From contig DAHXOG010000013.1 of NCBI GenBank assembly GCA_027364995.1, positions 1-13,555 on the forward strand: DNA of 13,555 nucleotides, in the 5' to 3' direction. Positions 1 through 8,186 of this stretch are shown here, in pieces; the first letter of the stretch is position 1, and each line of letters opens with the position of its first letter. A model generated the notes under the pieces. It was not told where the DNA came from and did not search any database. It was given only the letters and a program-made list of their open reading frames with translations. Made by a program: the position numbers and the translations under genes. The DNA comes from Candidatus Mancarchaeum sp. (lineage in GTDB: Archaea > Micrarchaeota > Micrarchaeia > Micrarchaeales > Micrarchaeaceae).

Positions 1-1458
1 TAGCGGTACTAATTTAGCCACTATTTTCGTTATGCCTGCCCCCTCAACGCTTGCCACTACGTCATCAACATTCTTGTACGCCAATTCGGATTCCTCGCTG
101 ACAAGCTTCCTGTCCCTCACCCTTATCTCTATGTGCTTGTCGTGCATGCTTCCCAATGTCCTTGAAGCCGGTATCTCCCTTATGGCCTGATGCCTTGACA
201 TTAATCTTCCAGAGCCGTGGCACGATGATCCAAAGCTCTTTTCCATTGCGCCCTCCATGCCTGCAAGTACATAGCTCGAAGTGCCCATGCTCCCTGGTAT
301 CAGCACAGGCTGGCCGTATTCCCTGTATATTTTAGGTATTTCCTTCCTTCCAGCACTGAACGCCCTTGTGGCTCCCTTCCTGTGCACTATGAGCTTCATG
401 CGCTTGCCCTCGAATACGTGCTCCTCCTCCTTCGCTATGTTATGCGCAACGTCATAAACTATGTCCATGCCCAGGGAATCCCAGCTTTTCAGGAATGTTT
501 GCTCGAAGCTTTTCCTTATGGAATCGGTCATTACCTGCCTGTTGGCGAACGCAAAGTTCACGGCGCATTTCATCGCTTTTATATAGTTGTCGGCCTCTTT
601 GGAGCCAGTATAAGCATAGCTTAATTCCGGGTCTGCAAGCCTTATGTTATTCCTTGCATTGTAATCATTCAGTTCCTTAAGGTAATCGCTGCATACCTGG
701 TGGCCGTAGCCCCTGGATCCAGTGTGCAGCATTATAACAGTCTGACCCTCGTAAAGCCCATAAGCCTCGGCCACGCGCTTGTCCAAAAGCCTTTCGACCT
801 TCTGCACCTCAAGAAAATGGTTGCCTGCCCCGAGCGTGCCCAGCTGCTGCAATCCCCTCTTCTTGGCCATGTCGCTTACCTTGGATGGGTCAGCCCCTTC
901 CATGCGCCCGTTCTCCTCAAGCCTTTCAAGGTCATTTACCGTACCGAAGCCCTGGCTTACCACTTGAGCAGCGCCTTCTAATGCCACCTTTTCGAGCTCT
1001 GACCTGGTAAAGCCCTTCTTGGCCTTGCTCCCGACCCCGCTTGGCACGTTCTCGAAAAGTGTATCCATAAGCTTGTCAAGCTTTGGCTTTACCTCTTCAT
1101 AATCCAAATTTGTGCGTATCAGCCTAACGCCGCAGTTGATGTCGAACCCTATGCTCCCAGGGGATATTATGCCATTGTTGACTGGGAATGCGGCTACGCC
1201 TCCAACAGGGAACCCGTAACCCTCATGCCCATCCGGCATCACCAACATCCTGCCCACCATTGTCGGGAGCTCGGATGCATTTATCGCCTGCTTCAATGTC
1301 CTGTCCTTGTGCATGTGCGAGATTATGTAATCATTGGCGAATATCCTTACGCCGTTTCCCGATCCATTGTAATTGTCCGGATCTATATCCCATTCGAAAT
1401 CGCTTATCTTTCTTATCTTTATGTCCTTTTGCTCTTTTTGGCTTATTTCATCTTCCAT
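1..1458 (-). CDS. rtcB: RNA-splicing ligase RtcB (3' end cut by window)
   Basis: RtcB is the GTP- and Mn2+-dependent ligase that joins RNA 2',3'-cyclic phosphate or 3'-phosphate ends to 5'-OH ends. In archaea it rejoins tRNA halves after intron removal. The reading frame is open for 486 codons and runs off the left edge at ...KIVAKLVPL; the family usually ends a few residues later, so almost the whole protein is present. Visible signatures are PDGHEGYGFPVGG near the N-terminus, FDINCG (metal ligands D106 and C109), GAGNHF (H214), HTGSRG (H245), DVAHN (H339) and SSCHGSGR, where H414 is the residue that carries GMP. These match the spacing of the Pyrococcus enzyme. I chose the ATG at 1458. In-frame ATGs at 1467 and 1470 are also possible and would add four residues at most. 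The gene diverges from the ATP synthase operon. The assignment is secure. Confidence 0.96.
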   Translation of the reverse strand, partial: MEDEISQKEQKDIKIRKISDFEWDIDPDNYNGSGNGVRIFANDYIISHMHKDRTLKQAINASELPTMVGRMLVMPDGHEGYGFPVGGVAAFPVNNGIISPGSIGFDINCGVRLIRTNLDYEEVKPKLDKLMDTLFENVPSGVGSKAKKGFTRSELEKVALEGAAQVVSQGFGTVNDLERLEENGRMEGADPSKVSDMAKKRGLQQLGTLGAGNHFLEVQKVERLLDKRVAEAYGLYEGQTVIMLHTGSRGYGHQVCSDYLKELNDYNARNNIRLADPELSYAYTGSKEADNYIKAMKCAVNFAFANRQVMTDSIRKSFEQTFLKSWDSLGMDIVYDVAHNIAKEEEHVFEGKRMKLIVHRKGATRAFSAGRKEIPKIYREYGQPVLIPGSMGTSSYVLAGMEGAMEKSFGSSCHGSGRLMSRHQAIREIPASRTLGSMHDKHIEIRVRDRKLVSEESELAYKNVDDVVASVEGAGITKIVAKLVPL

Positions 1459-1520
1459 GATTATCATCATAATATATGCTTACTTTAATCCATACCTCAT
1501 TAGATTCTGCATTATGTGGT

Positions 1521-1529
1521 ATTTATATA
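1521..1529 (-). promoter_or_regulatory. TATA-like box, probable rtcB promoter
   Basis: Read on the minus strand, this is TATATAAAT, about 50 to 60 bases upstream of the rtcB start codons. With archaeal initiation about 25 bases downstream of the box, it would give a leader of roughly 30 to 40 bases. The box sits inside a 14-base imperfect inverted repeat at 1518-1531 (GGTATTTATATACC, 12 of 14 positions symmetric). It is therefore also readable as a TATA element on the plus strand. This is a prediction from sequence only. Confidence 0.5.
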
Positions 1530-1600
1530 CCTATTCATTACAAATCTATTGATAAAATTCTGTTGTATGCAGCACTAGATTAGCTATCTATGCCTGCTAA

Positions 1601-1610
1601 TTTATTTAAA
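1601..1610 (+). promoter_or_regulatory. TATA-like box, probable ATP synthase operon promoter
   Basis: The sequence TTTATTTAAA lies about 40 bases upstream of the atpK ATG at 1646. Initiation about 25 bases downstream would begin near 1630-1635 and leave a leader of only 10 to 15 bases, just long enough to hold the GGTGA ribosome binding site. It is the best TATA match close to the first gene of the cluster. No comparable AT-rich element with adequate spacing is seen between genes inside the operon. It is inferred from position and composition only. Confidence 0.5.
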
Positions 1611-1635
1611 TTGCTACGTTTAAGCTTAATGATTT

Positions 1636-1640
1636 GGTGA
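1636..1640 (+). promoter_or_regulatory. Ribosome binding site deciding the atpK start
   Basis: GGTGA is followed after five bases by ATG at 1646. The frame also offers TTG at 1634 and GTG at 1637, but these overlap the Shine-Dalgarno itself. The ATG is therefore preferred, giving a 75-residue proteolipid instead of 79. Confidence 0.6.
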
Positions 1641-1645
1641 AAAAT

Positions 1646-1873
1646 ATGGTAGTAGCGGTAAGTCCGTTATACGCTGTTGCTGCGTCTATAGCAATAGCTG
1701 GAGGATTGATAGGCACTGGAATGGCCCAGCAGGGCATTGGAGCAGCAGGAATGGGAATAATAGCGGAAAAGCCAGAAAAATTCGGGCAGGTTCTGTTCTT
1801 TTTTGTCATACCTGAAACACTTTGGATAATAGGATTCGTACTTGGGCTGATACTGCTGTTGCAGATCCTCTGA
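1646..1873 (+). CDS. atpK: A-type ATP synthase subunit K (proteolipid, c ring)
   Basis: This 75-residue protein is the ring-forming proteolipid of the Ao motor, an integral membrane protein that carries ions past subunit I. It has a simple two-helix hairpin: helix 1 at about residues 7-27, a polar loop (AQQG...AEKPEKFGQ), and helix 2 at about 49-73. The ion-binding carboxylate is E57 in VIPETLWIIG, the usual place in archaeal c subunits. The residue after it, T58, is compatible with either H+ or Na+ rings. I see no glutamine inside helix 1, so the coupling ion cannot be settled here. It is a single hairpin, unlike the fused double or triple hairpins of some methanogens. It is the first gene of the operon, followed 21 bases later by atpE. 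Confidence 0.93.
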   Translation: MVVAVSPLYAVAASIAIAGGLIGTGMAQQGIGAAGMGIIAEKPEKFGQVLFFFVIPETLWIIGFVLGLILLLQIL

Positions 1874-1894
1874 GCATACCTATAAAGTGATGAT

Positions 1895-2470
1895 ATGGGT
1901 CTCGAAGAGATCATTGCAGACATAAATAAGCGCAAGGATCTTGAGGTTTCAAAAATCCTTGGTGAAGCTAGAGCGCAAGCCACAAAGATTGTAGAATCGG
2001 CAAAGCAAAGCTCCGATAAAACATACAAGGAAGCGCTAGCAAGGGCAGAACTGGAAGCGAAGCAGATAATGGCAAGGGAGCAGTCAAAGGCTAATATAGA
2101 AGCAAAGCGAATGATGTACTCTGCAATATTCGACAAGCTTTCGGAATCGGAGAAGCTCCTGCGCGAAAACATGGAGGATTACAAGGCAGGCAAGGATTAC
2201 CCCAAGCTTATGCTTAAGCTATGCGCGCATTCCATAGACGGGCTTGGCAAGGATTGCACAATATACGTACCGAAGGGCGACATAAGCATTGTAAAAAAGA
2301 AGTTCCCCAAGGCAAACATAGTGGAAGCGCCCGATAATTTTGCATTCGGCCTATACGCAAGCTCTGCAGACGGCAAAAAAGAAATAAACTACGGGCTTGA
2401 TGCTGTAATCGGCATAATCAAGGACGCGCTTTTCTCAAGGCTCATGGAAGCGTTAAAGGCAAGTGAATAG
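1895..2470 (+). CDS. atpE: A-type ATP synthase subunit E (peripheral stalk)
   Basis: Subunit E pairs with subunit H to form the peripheral stalks that hold the A3B3 head still against the rotor. The 191-residue protein has the family's two-part build. The N-terminal half (about residues 1-95) is a long charged helix rich in A, E, K and R, as expected for the right-handed coiled coil with H. The C-terminal part (about 100-191) is globular and binds the head; it includes YGLDAVIGIIKDALFSRLMEAL, similar to the ending of other archaeal E subunits. The start ATG is preceded by AGTGATGAT. The gene sits 21 bases after atpK, and atpC begins one base after its stop (or overlaps it if an upstream GTG is used). 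Recognition is by architecture, length and operon position. Confidence 0.9.
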   Translation: MGLEEIIADINKRKDLEVSKILGEARAQATKIVESAKQSSDKTYKEALARAELEAKQIMAREQSKANIEAKRMMYSAIFDKLSESEKLLRENMEDYKAGKDYPKLMLKLCAHSIDGLGKDCTIYVPKGDISIVKKKFPKANIVEAPDNFAFGLYASSADGKKEINYGLDAVIGIIKDALFSRLMEALKASE

Positions 2471-2471
2471 A

Positions 2472-3527
2472 ATGTCGGATTCAACGTATATAGGGAAATA
2501 CGGCAGCCTCAGGGCGATGTCGACATCGCTGCTCGGCCCGCAGTTCTACGAACAGGCATCGGGAAAGCAGCCCGAAGAGATCCTTAAAATGCTGTCCGAA
2601 ACGCGCTATAGGAAGGAATTGGATGAGCTGTCGCAGCTCTACCAGATGCCTGACCTTTTCGAGGCCGTAATAAACTCCACGCTCGCAAGATCCATACGCG
2701 AGGCGTTTTCGGCGATGCCGCCGCTTGCGCAACCTTTCATAACTGCATACATAAGCAAATGGGACATAGAGAACATAAAGGTAATACTCTCGTCAAAGGT
2801 CATGGGCTATGAGATTAAGGATACGGAGAATCTTATGATCGCGGCAAAGAATCCGATAGGGATTTTGGCCGGCAGCATAAGCCATTCGGAATATTCAAGC
2901 ATGCTGGCCCAAAAGGTAGTGAACTATCTGGCAAAATTCAGGTACGGCACAGTGATGATGTCGAAAATAGACGATTACGTCAGGGAAGGCACGCTAAGCT
3001 CCATGTTTGCAGAATTGGACAACAACTATTATTCGGAGCTAAAGGCCATGTTCAGGTTTTACAAGGGCGATGAAGGCAATGTTTACGAATACATAATTGA
3101 CATGATAGATTCGGCTAACGTGCTTAATGCGGCCAAGGCGTCATTATCCGATATGCATGACATGCAGGAGTATATGATAAAAGGCGGAAACATAGCATAT
3201 GCGCAGATAATGGAGGCCATCAACGGCAAGGCTTCCCCTGCAGTTATGAGGCTTGCCATGGAGAATTCGCAGGAATGCATATCAAAGCATATAAAATCGG
3301 GGAACCTATACGCATTGGAGGCTTCACTAAAGAGAAGCATGTACTCCAGATCCATGCCGTCATTCATAGCATCATCGGCATCGCTCTCATACATAATGAG
3401 CTATATACTGAGGCTTGAGGCAGAGCGCGACATGCTAATGGCGCTGCTGCTCAAGGGATACTACGGCATAAACGCGGATTTCGCAATGTATACAATCGAA
3501 AGCAAGGCAATTAAAAATGGAAGCTAA
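2472..3527 (+). CDS. atpC: A-type ATP synthase subunit C (central stalk socket)
   Basis: Subunit C is the funnel-shaped adaptor that seats the central stalk (D and F) on the K ring; it is the homologue of V-ATPase subunit d. The 351-residue, all-helical protein begins YIGKYGSLRAM, typical of the family. It includes the three-fold repeated helical pattern with LARSIREAF, AYISKWDIENIKVIL and MSYILRLEAERDMLMALLLKGYYGI. The last of these is close to the conserved C-terminal region ending in a short tail. I chose ATG at 2472 because AGTGA lies five bases upstream; GTG at 2463 would add three residues and overlap the atpE stop. The 3' end overlaps atpF by 11 bases, which suggests coupled translation. 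Confidence 0.92.
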   Translation: MSDSTYIGKYGSLRAMSTSLLGPQFYEQASGKQPEEILKMLSETRYRKELDELSQLYQMPDLFEAVINSTLARSIREAFSAMPPLAQPFITAYISKWDIENIKVILSSKVMGYEIKDTENLMIAAKNPIGILAGSISHSEYSSMLAQKVVNYLAKFRYGTVMMSKIDDYVREGTLSSMFAELDNNYYSELKAMFRFYKGDEGNVYEYIIDMIDSANVLNAAKASLSDMHDMQEYMIKGGNIAYAQIMEAINGKASPAVMRLAMENSQECISKHIKSGNLYALEASLKRSMYSRSMPSFIASSASLSYIMSYILRLEAERDMLMALLLKGYYGINADFAMYTIESKAIKNGS

Positions 3528-3855
3528 AGTCGCAAAGTTTGGGAGAATAGCAGTCATAGGCGAGCGTGAAACATCGCTCGGCTTTAAGCTTGCAGGCATA
3601 AAGGATGTCTTCATAGCTGAAGGCAAGGAGGCCTCTGCAATGGTTACCAAATTCATTAACTCAAAAGAGTACGACCTTATAATAACATCTTACAATGTTA
3701 AAAGCGCGTTGAGCCCGGCTGCAAGGCACGCCGCCGAGACTGCGTCGAAACCGCTTATAATATTCATACCATCGGAGAAAGAGCTCGAGGACAAATCAGA
3801 ATCCGTAGAGGCACTGGCCAAGAGAGTGCTTGGAGTTGATATTTACAAAAAATGA
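3517..3855 (+). CDS. atpF: A-type ATP synthase subunit F (central stalk)
   Basis: Subunit F binds subunit D in the rotating central stalk and is thought to tune ATPase activity. The 112-residue protein has the family's Rossmann-like alpha/beta start: FGRIAVIGERETSLGFKLAG (residues 8-27) corresponds to the common GDxDTxxGFxLAG motif. It continues with a second strand, YDLIITSYNVKSAL, and a third, KPLIIFIPS, before a C-terminal helix (EALAKRVLGVDIYK). Length is normal for archaeal F (about 100-110). It starts inside the last codons of atpC and is followed after 27 bases by atpA. Confidence 0.93.
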   Translation: MEAKVAKFGRIAVIGERETSLGFKLAGIKDVFIAEGKEASAMVTKFINSKEYDLIITSYNVKSALSPAARHAAETASKPLIIFIPSEKELEDKSESVEALAKRVLGVDIYKK

Positions 3856-3870
3856 CTATGCTGTAATATA

Positions 3871-3879
3871 GAGGTTGAT
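3871..3879 (+). promoter_or_regulatory. Strong ribosome binding site of atpA
   Basis: GAGGTTGAT ends three bases before the atpA ATG. It is the longest Shine-Dalgarno-like match in the operon and fixes the start at 3883. A strong site fits the need to make three A subunits per complex. Confidence 0.65.
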
Positions 3880-3882
3880 TAT

Positions 3883-5637
3883 ATGGAAGGAGTTATATAC
3901 AGGATATCCGGCCCGGTAGTAATAGCCAAAGGCTTGGATAACCCAAACATGTACGATGTAGTGCGAGTTGGCAAGGAGGAACTAATAGGAGAAATCATAA
4001 AGCTTGACAAGGGAATGGCTACCGTGCAGGTGTACGAAGACACGAGCGGGCTCAGGCCAGGGGATGTGGTAACGAGCACAGGCATGCAGCTATCCGTTAT
4101 GCTGGCACCTGGGCTTGTAGGCTCAATATACGACGGCATACAAAGGCCATTGGACAAGATAAGGGCAACAAGCGGCGATTTCATAGCCAGAGGAATAAAT
4201 GTGGAATCCATCGATACAAAAAAGAAGTGGCAACTAAAGCCCGTATTGGAAAAAGGCGCGAAAGTAAATCCGGGAGACATAATAGCTGAGGTGGAAGAGA
4301 CAAGCATGATAGTGCATAAGGTGCTTGTGCCGTTAGGAATATCAGGAACAATATCATCCATAAGCGCCGGCTCTTATACGATAGAAGAGCCTTTTGCTTC
4401 GGTAAAGCTTGATTCAGGCAAGGAAGCAAAGATAGCCATGCTGCAAAGATGGCCGGTAAGGATGCCAAGGCCTGTGAAGGACAAGCTTTCGATGGAACTG
4501 CCTTTGATAACTGGGCAAAGGGTGATAGACACCATGTTCCCGATAGCAAAGGGCGGCACCGCTGCAGTTCCGGGGCCATTCGGCAGCGGCAAAACCGTAA
4601 TACAGCACCAGCTTGCCAAATGGTCCGACGCCGATCTCATAGTTTATGTGGGATGCGGCGAGCGCGGCAATGAGATGACCGAAATATTATCGACATTTCC
4701 GGAGCTGAACGATCCAAAAACCGGCAAGCCGTTGATGGACAGGACAATACTCATAGCGAATACCTCAAACATGCCTGTGGCTGCAAGGGAGGCAAGCATA
4801 TACACTGCAATAACGCTTGCTGAATATTATAGAGACATGGGCTATGACGTTGCGTTAATGGCAGATTCCACAAGCAGGTGGGCAGAGGCCCTAAGGGAAA
4901 TATCCGGAAGGCTCGAGGAGATGCCCGGAGAAGAGGGCTATCCAGCATACCTCGGAAGAAAGATTGCGGAATTCTACGAGAGGGCCGGAAGGGTTCATGT
5001 GCTCAACGGCTCGATAGCATCGATAACCGCAATAGGCGCGGTCTCGCCTCCTGGCGGCGATATATCCGAGCCGGTATCGCAAAATACCTTAAGGGTTACG
5101 CGAGTTTTCTGGGCATTGGACGCATCGCTTGCTAACGCAAGGCATTTCCCATCGATAAACTGGCTTAACAGCTATTCGCTCTATGCAGATGATCTGGCAA
5201 AATGGTACGAGACGAACATAAGTCCAGAGTGGGCCGATCTGCACAAGAATGCCATGGCAACGCTTCAGAAAGAGGCGGAGATAAACGAGATAGTGCAATT
5301 GGTAGGTTACGATGCGCTTCCGGAGCAGGACAAGGTCGTGCTGGACACGGCAAAGAGCCTAAGGGAGGATTTTCTGCAGCAAAACGCATTTGACGAGATA
5401 GACACATATTCATCAATGAAGAAGCAGTACCTTATGCTGAAGTCCATAATGAAGGTAGGCAACGAGGAGGCACTTGCGGTAAGCCGAGGCGTGCCTTCGG
5501 AGCGCATGTCCAATCTTGAGGTAAGGCAGAAGATTGCAAAGATGAAGTTCGTTCCGGAACAGCAGGTTGAGCAGTATTCATCGGAGGTTGCCAAGCTTGC
5601 AGAAGAGATGCGGAATATACAAGTATCGGAAGAATGA
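3883..5637 (+). CDS. atpA: A-type ATP synthase catalytic subunit A
   Basis: This is the catalytic nucleotide-binding subunit of the A1 head, which forms or hydrolyses ATP at the A/B interfaces. The 584-residue length is normal for archaeal A without an intein. The N-terminal beta-barrel (about 1-70) begins [16 protein letters not shown]. The A-type-specific non-homologous insert lies at about 110-190. The P-loop is GPFGSGKT (231-238, K237). The catalytic glutamate is in GCGERGNE (E260). Walker B is [17 protein letters not shown] (D328). Other landmarks are [18 protein letters not shown] and the C-terminal [17 protein letters not shown] followed by a helical bundle. All key residues are intact. 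The stop codon overlaps the first in-frame ATG of the atpB frame (ATGA at 5634). Confidence 0.98.
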   Translation: MEGVIYRISGPVVIAKGLDNPNMYDVVRVGKEELIGEIIKLDKGMATVQVYEDTSGLRPGDVVTSTGMQLSVMLAPGLVGSIYDGIQRPLDKIRATSGDFIARGINVESIDTKKKWQLKPVLEKGAKVNPGDIIAEVEETSMIVHKVLVPLGISGTISSISAGSYTIEEPFASVKLDSGKEAKIAMLQRWPVRMPRPVKDKLSMELPLITGQRVIDTMFPIAKGGTAAVPGPFGSGKTVIQHQLAKWSDADLIVYVGCGERGNEMTEILSTFPELNDPKTGKPLMDRTILIANTSNMPVAAREASIYTAITLAEYYRDMGYDVALMADSTSRWAEALREISGRLEEMPGEEGYPAYLGRKIAEFYERAGRVHVLNGSIASITAIGAVSPPGGDISEPVSQNTLRVTRVFWALDASLANARHFPSINWLNSYSLYADDLAKWYETNISPEWADLHKNAMATLQKEAEINEIVQLVGYDALPEQDKVVLDTAKSLREDFLQQNAFDEIDTYSSMKKQYLMLKSIMKVGNEEALAVSRGVPSERMSNLEVRQKIAKMKFVPEQQVEQYSSEVAKLAEEMRNIQVSEE

Positions 5638-5651
5638 TTAATGGTGCATAT

Positions 5652-7046
5652 ATGAACGATGTTTATTACAAGACGATAAATCAAATAACAAACGTGCTGC
5701 TTTTCGTGGACGGCATAAAGGACGCAGCATACAACGAGCTTGTGGAAATAAAGCTTGACAACGGGAGCTCGGTAACCGGGCAGGTCCTTGACACCAGGGA
5801 AAATATGGCAATAGTCCAATCCTTCGGAGAGACAAGGGGCATGAATACCGGCAATACTGCAGTAAGGTTTACAGGAACGACATCAAAGCTAAAGGTAAGC
5901 ACCGATATGCTGGGAAGGATATTTGATGGGATGGGCAAGCCAAGGGACAACGGGCCCGAGATCCTGCAAGGAGAAGAGATAGACATAAACGGCAGCGCCA
6001 TAAACCCGTATTCAAGGGAAGAGCCATCCGAATTCATAGAGACAGGCATATCCACAATAGACGGCATGAATACATTGGTAAGGGGGCAGAAGCTTCCAAT
6101 ATTCTCAGCAGCCGGGCTTCCTCACAACAGGATAGCCGCGCAGATCGCAAGGCAGGCCAAGATACTGAACAATTCAGAGGGATTCAGCGTAGTATTCGGC
6201 GGCATAGGCATAAACAGCGAAGAGGCCAATTTCTTCAAGAACGAATTCGAGGAGACCGGCGCAATAGACAAGTCCGTAATGTTCATGAACCTATCATCGG
6301 ACCCTTCTATGGAGAGGATAATACTCCCGAGGCTTGCGCTCACTACGGCAGAGTACCTTGCCTATAAGGAGGACATGCACGTATTGGTAATACTTACGGA
6401 CATGACAAACTATTGCGAAGCGCTTAGGGAAATATCCGCCGCAAGGCAGGAGGTTCCGGGCAGAAGGGGATTCCCTGGCTATATGTATACTGACCTTTCA
6501 ACAATATACGAAAGAGCCGGGAAGATCAAGGGCAGAAAAGGCTCAATAACGCAGCTTCCAATACTTACAATGCCTGGCGACGACATAACGCATCCGATAC
6601 CTGACCTTACCGGTTATATAACGGAGGGGCAGATAGTTCTAAGCAGGGACCTTTACAGGAAGGGCATATACCCTAATGTGGACGTATTGCTTTCGCTATC
6701 AAGGCTGATGAACCAGGGCATAGGTGCCAAGAGCACAAGGGAAGACCACAGAGGCATAGCAGACCAGCTATACGCGGCATATGCCAAGGGCAAGGACTTA
6801 AGGAGCCTTACCGAGATAGTCGGCGAAGAGGCCCTCAGCACAAGCGATAAGGCATACCTGAAGTTTGCCGACATGTTTGAGAACAAGCTCGTCAACCAGG
6901 GCTATTACGAGGACAGGAGCATAGAAGACACGCTTAACCTGAGCTGGGACCTGATTTCCAACATAGACGTTAACGAAGTGAAAAGAGTTAAGAGCGAGTA
7001 TATAAGCAAATACGGAAAATGGAATGGTAAGGATGGCGCTAAGTAA
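5652..7046 (+). CDS. atpB: A-type ATP synthase regulatory subunit B
   Basis: This is the non-catalytic nucleotide-binding subunit that alternates with A in the A3B3 head. With the ATG at 5652, which has GGTG five bases upstream, the protein is 464 residues and starts [12 protein letters not shown], aligning with the usual start of the family. An ATG at 5634, overlapping the atpA stop, would add six residues. Family landmarks are LLGRIFDG-like [35 protein letters not shown] split across residues 131-151, and the degenerate P-loop [11 protein letters not shown] (154-164), which lacks GKT as expected for B. Others are [36 protein letters not shown] and LSRLM with the arginine finger R351. The 3' end overlaps the atpD frame by 14 bases. 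Confidence 0.97.
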   Translation: MNDVYYKTINQITNVLLFVDGIKDAAYNELVEIKLDNGSSVTGQVLDTRENMAIVQSFGETRGMNTGNTAVRFTGTTSKLKVSTDMLGRIFDGMGKPRDNGPEILQGEEIDINGSAINPYSREEPSEFIETGISTIDGMNTLVRGQKLPIFSAAGLPHNRIAAQIARQAKILNNSEGFSVVFGGIGINSEEANFFKNEFEETGAIDKSVMFMNLSSDPSMERIILPRLALTTAEYLAYKEDMHVLVILTDMTNYCEALREISAARQEVPGRRGFPGYMYTDLSTIYERAGKIKGRKGSITQLPILTMPGDDITHPIPDLTGYITEGQIVLSRDLYRKGIYPNVDVLLSLSRLMNQGIGAKSTREDHRGIADQLYAAYAKGKDLRSLTEIVGEEALSTSDKAYLKFADMFENKLVNQGYYEDRSIEDTLNLSWDLISNIDVNEVKRVKSEYISKYGKWNGKDGAK

Positions 7047-7662
7047 TATAAAGACGACAAGGCTCGAGCTCATAAAGACAAGGACAAGGATAAAGGTAGC
7101 TGCAAAAGGCCTGAACCTTCTTAAAATGAAAAGGTCAAGCCTAGTGCTCGCATTTTTCAATATGGCAAAGGAGATAAAAATAATGCGCGGCAACATGCTG
7201 GAAAGCGTAAAGCAGGCCCAGGATTCGGTAAAACTTGCGGAGATAATGTACGGGAGGATAACAATAGAGCGCATATCTGCAGAGAATTACGAAGCGCTTG
7301 CAAAGGCGTCATCAAAGAATATAATGGGGGTAAAGATTCCTGATTTGGAGGTAAAATCAAATCTGCAAATGGGCTCTGCATACAATATAATGTCAATACC
7401 CGCGCCAGTCTTCGACTCTAAACAAAATTACGAGAAGCTTTTTATGCTATTGGTAGAGGTCGCGGAGAAAGAGAATGCGCTAAGGCTGCTGTTGCGCGAG
7501 ATAGAAAAGCTGAACAGGAGAAGCAGCGCAATAGAGAATGTCGCCATACCTAAGCTTATGGAAAAGTCAGCGTACATAAAGCAAAGGCTTGACGACATGG
7601 AGAGGGACCAGATAGTATCAATAAAATACATAAAAGGCAAGATAGAGGCCCAGGGTGCTTGA
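7033..7662 (+). CDS. atpD: A-type ATP synthase subunit D (central rotor shaft)
   Basis: Subunit D is the rotor shaft, an antiparallel coiled coil inside the A3B3 head that transmits torque to C and the K ring. From ATG 7033 the protein is 209 residues. It starts [20 protein letters not shown], close to the normal family start (MA..KPTRSELL..K.RI). An ATG at 7024 would add three residues. Both long terminal helices are visible: about residues 1-75, and about 130-205 containing [18 protein letters not shown] and [12 protein letters not shown], the conserved C-terminal signature. The middle (about 80-130) carries the IPAPVFD loop. The start lies inside the last codons of atpB, so translation is probably coupled. 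Confidence 0.95.
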   Translation: MALSNIKTTRLELIKTRTRIKVAAKGLNLLKMKRSSLVLAFFNMAKEIKIMRGNMLESVKQAQDSVKLAEIMYGRITIERISAENYEALAKASSKNIMGVKIPDLEVKSNLQMGSAYNIMSIPAPVFDSKQNYEKLFMLLVEVAEKENALRLLLREIEKLNRRSSAIENVAIPKLMEKSAYIKQRLDDMERDQIVSIKYIKGKIEAQGA

Positions 7663-7665
7663 TAG

Positions 7666-7848
7666 ATGCAGAAGAATTATACATTAAGCAAAATAATGCA
7701 CGAAACGCAAAAGGTAAAGATTGCCCCGAATGCTGAAAAGGCCGTATCAAGATTCAGGCTAATAGCATATGCAATTATTGCAGCGAACGTCGCTGCGGCC
7801 ATTGCGGCAATAGCAATCATAATCCTTTTGACATTGGTGATAAAATGA
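7666..7848 (+). CDS. Unrecognised 60-aa single-pass membrane protein in the ATP synthase operon
   Basis: I do not recognise this protein by sequence. It is 60 residues long. A basic N-terminal half (K3, K9, K15, K18, K25, R29, R31 against E13, E24) is followed by one hydrophobic helix at about residues 32-59 that runs to the last lysine. The positive-inside rule puts the N-terminus in the cytoplasm. The helix is Ala/Ile-rich with two AxxxA ladders (A36, A40, A44, A48 and A39, A43, A47) and one buried polar residue, N41. Four bases separate the atpD stop from its ATG (GGGTG upstream), and its stop overlaps the atpH start as ATGA. That packing argues it is a real, co-translated gene. Its place after atpD is like that of the small ahaG gene of Methanosarcina, but homology cannot be judged from here. 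A role in Ao assembly or stalk anchoring is conjecture. Confidence 0.75.
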   Translation: MQKNYTLSKIMHETQKVKIAPNAEKAVSRFRLIAYAIIAANVAAAIAAIAIIILLTLVIK

Positions 7849-8162
7849 GCGATACATCTACACTTGAAAAAATAAAAGAGGCAGAAGAAAAATACGCAGC
7901 GGATGTTGCAGAAGCAAAGCTGGAAGCGGAAAGGATAATCAAGCGCGCCAAAGCGGAAGCGGAAATAATAATACACGATGCAAACGAAAGGGAGCTGGAA
8001 AGCTCCGATGGCATGAAAGTGGAAGCCATGAAAACAGCGAAGGCAAAATATGACGAGACAATAAAAAGCCAGGAGGAAAGCATCGCAAAACTAAAGCAGA
8101 TAAAAAAAGATTATGTGATGAAGGGCTTTTCTGAATCGATAGCCGAAATATTCAAACTTTAA
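7845..8162 (+). CDS. atpH: A-type ATP synthase subunit H (peripheral stalk)
   Basis: Subunit H dimerises with E to form the two peripheral stalks and anchors them near subunit I. The protein is 105 residues, the usual length, and almost wholly helical and charged. An N-terminal segment has repeated alanine/charge spacing (KIKEAEEKYAADVAEAKLEA, then ERIIKRAKAEAEIII), as in the right-handed coiled coil of archaeal H. A C-terminal helix ends KGFSESIAEIFKL. Sequence alone is low-complexity, so the call leans on length, coiled-coil character, and position directly before atpI, its usual partner. The start overlaps the stop of the preceding small membrane protein gene by four bases (ATGA). Confidence 0.85.
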   Translation: MSDTSTLEKIKEAEEKYAADVAEAKLEAERIIKRAKAEAEIIIHDANERELESSDGMKVEAMKTAKAKYDETIKSQEESIAKLKQIKKDYVMKGFSESIAEIFKL

Positions 8163-8175
8163 TTACAATCAAACA

Positions 8176-8181
8176 GAGTGA
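8176..8181 (+). promoter_or_regulatory. Ribosome binding site deciding the atpI start
   Basis: GAGTGA lies five bases before ATG 8187. The same bases include an in-frame GTG at 8178, which would add three residues (MKK). I prefer the ATG because the Shine-Dalgarno would otherwise be part of the coding sequence. Confidence 0.5.
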
Positions 8182-8186
8182 AAAAA

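Noticed and set aside
382..1488. Several plus-strand open frames of 60-93 codons in the first 1.5 kb
   Set aside because: They overlap rtcB in antisense; RtcB carries all of its active-site motifs across the same stretch.
1480..1500. Six-codon mini-ORF (ATG AGG TAT GGA TTA AAG TAA) in the predicted rtcB leader on the minus strand, a possible regulatory uORF
   Set aside because: Such short frames are common by chance in AT-rich leaders, and nothing else supports leader-peptide regulation.
1606..2172. 188-codon open frame antisense to atpK and atpE
   Set aside because: Lies opposite two well-supported subunit genes; its composition is that of a reverse-complement shadow and it has no recognisable domain.
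5307..5819. 170-codon open frame antisense across the atpA/atpB junction
   Set aside because: Fully opposite conserved ATP synthase coding sequence, with no family resemblance.
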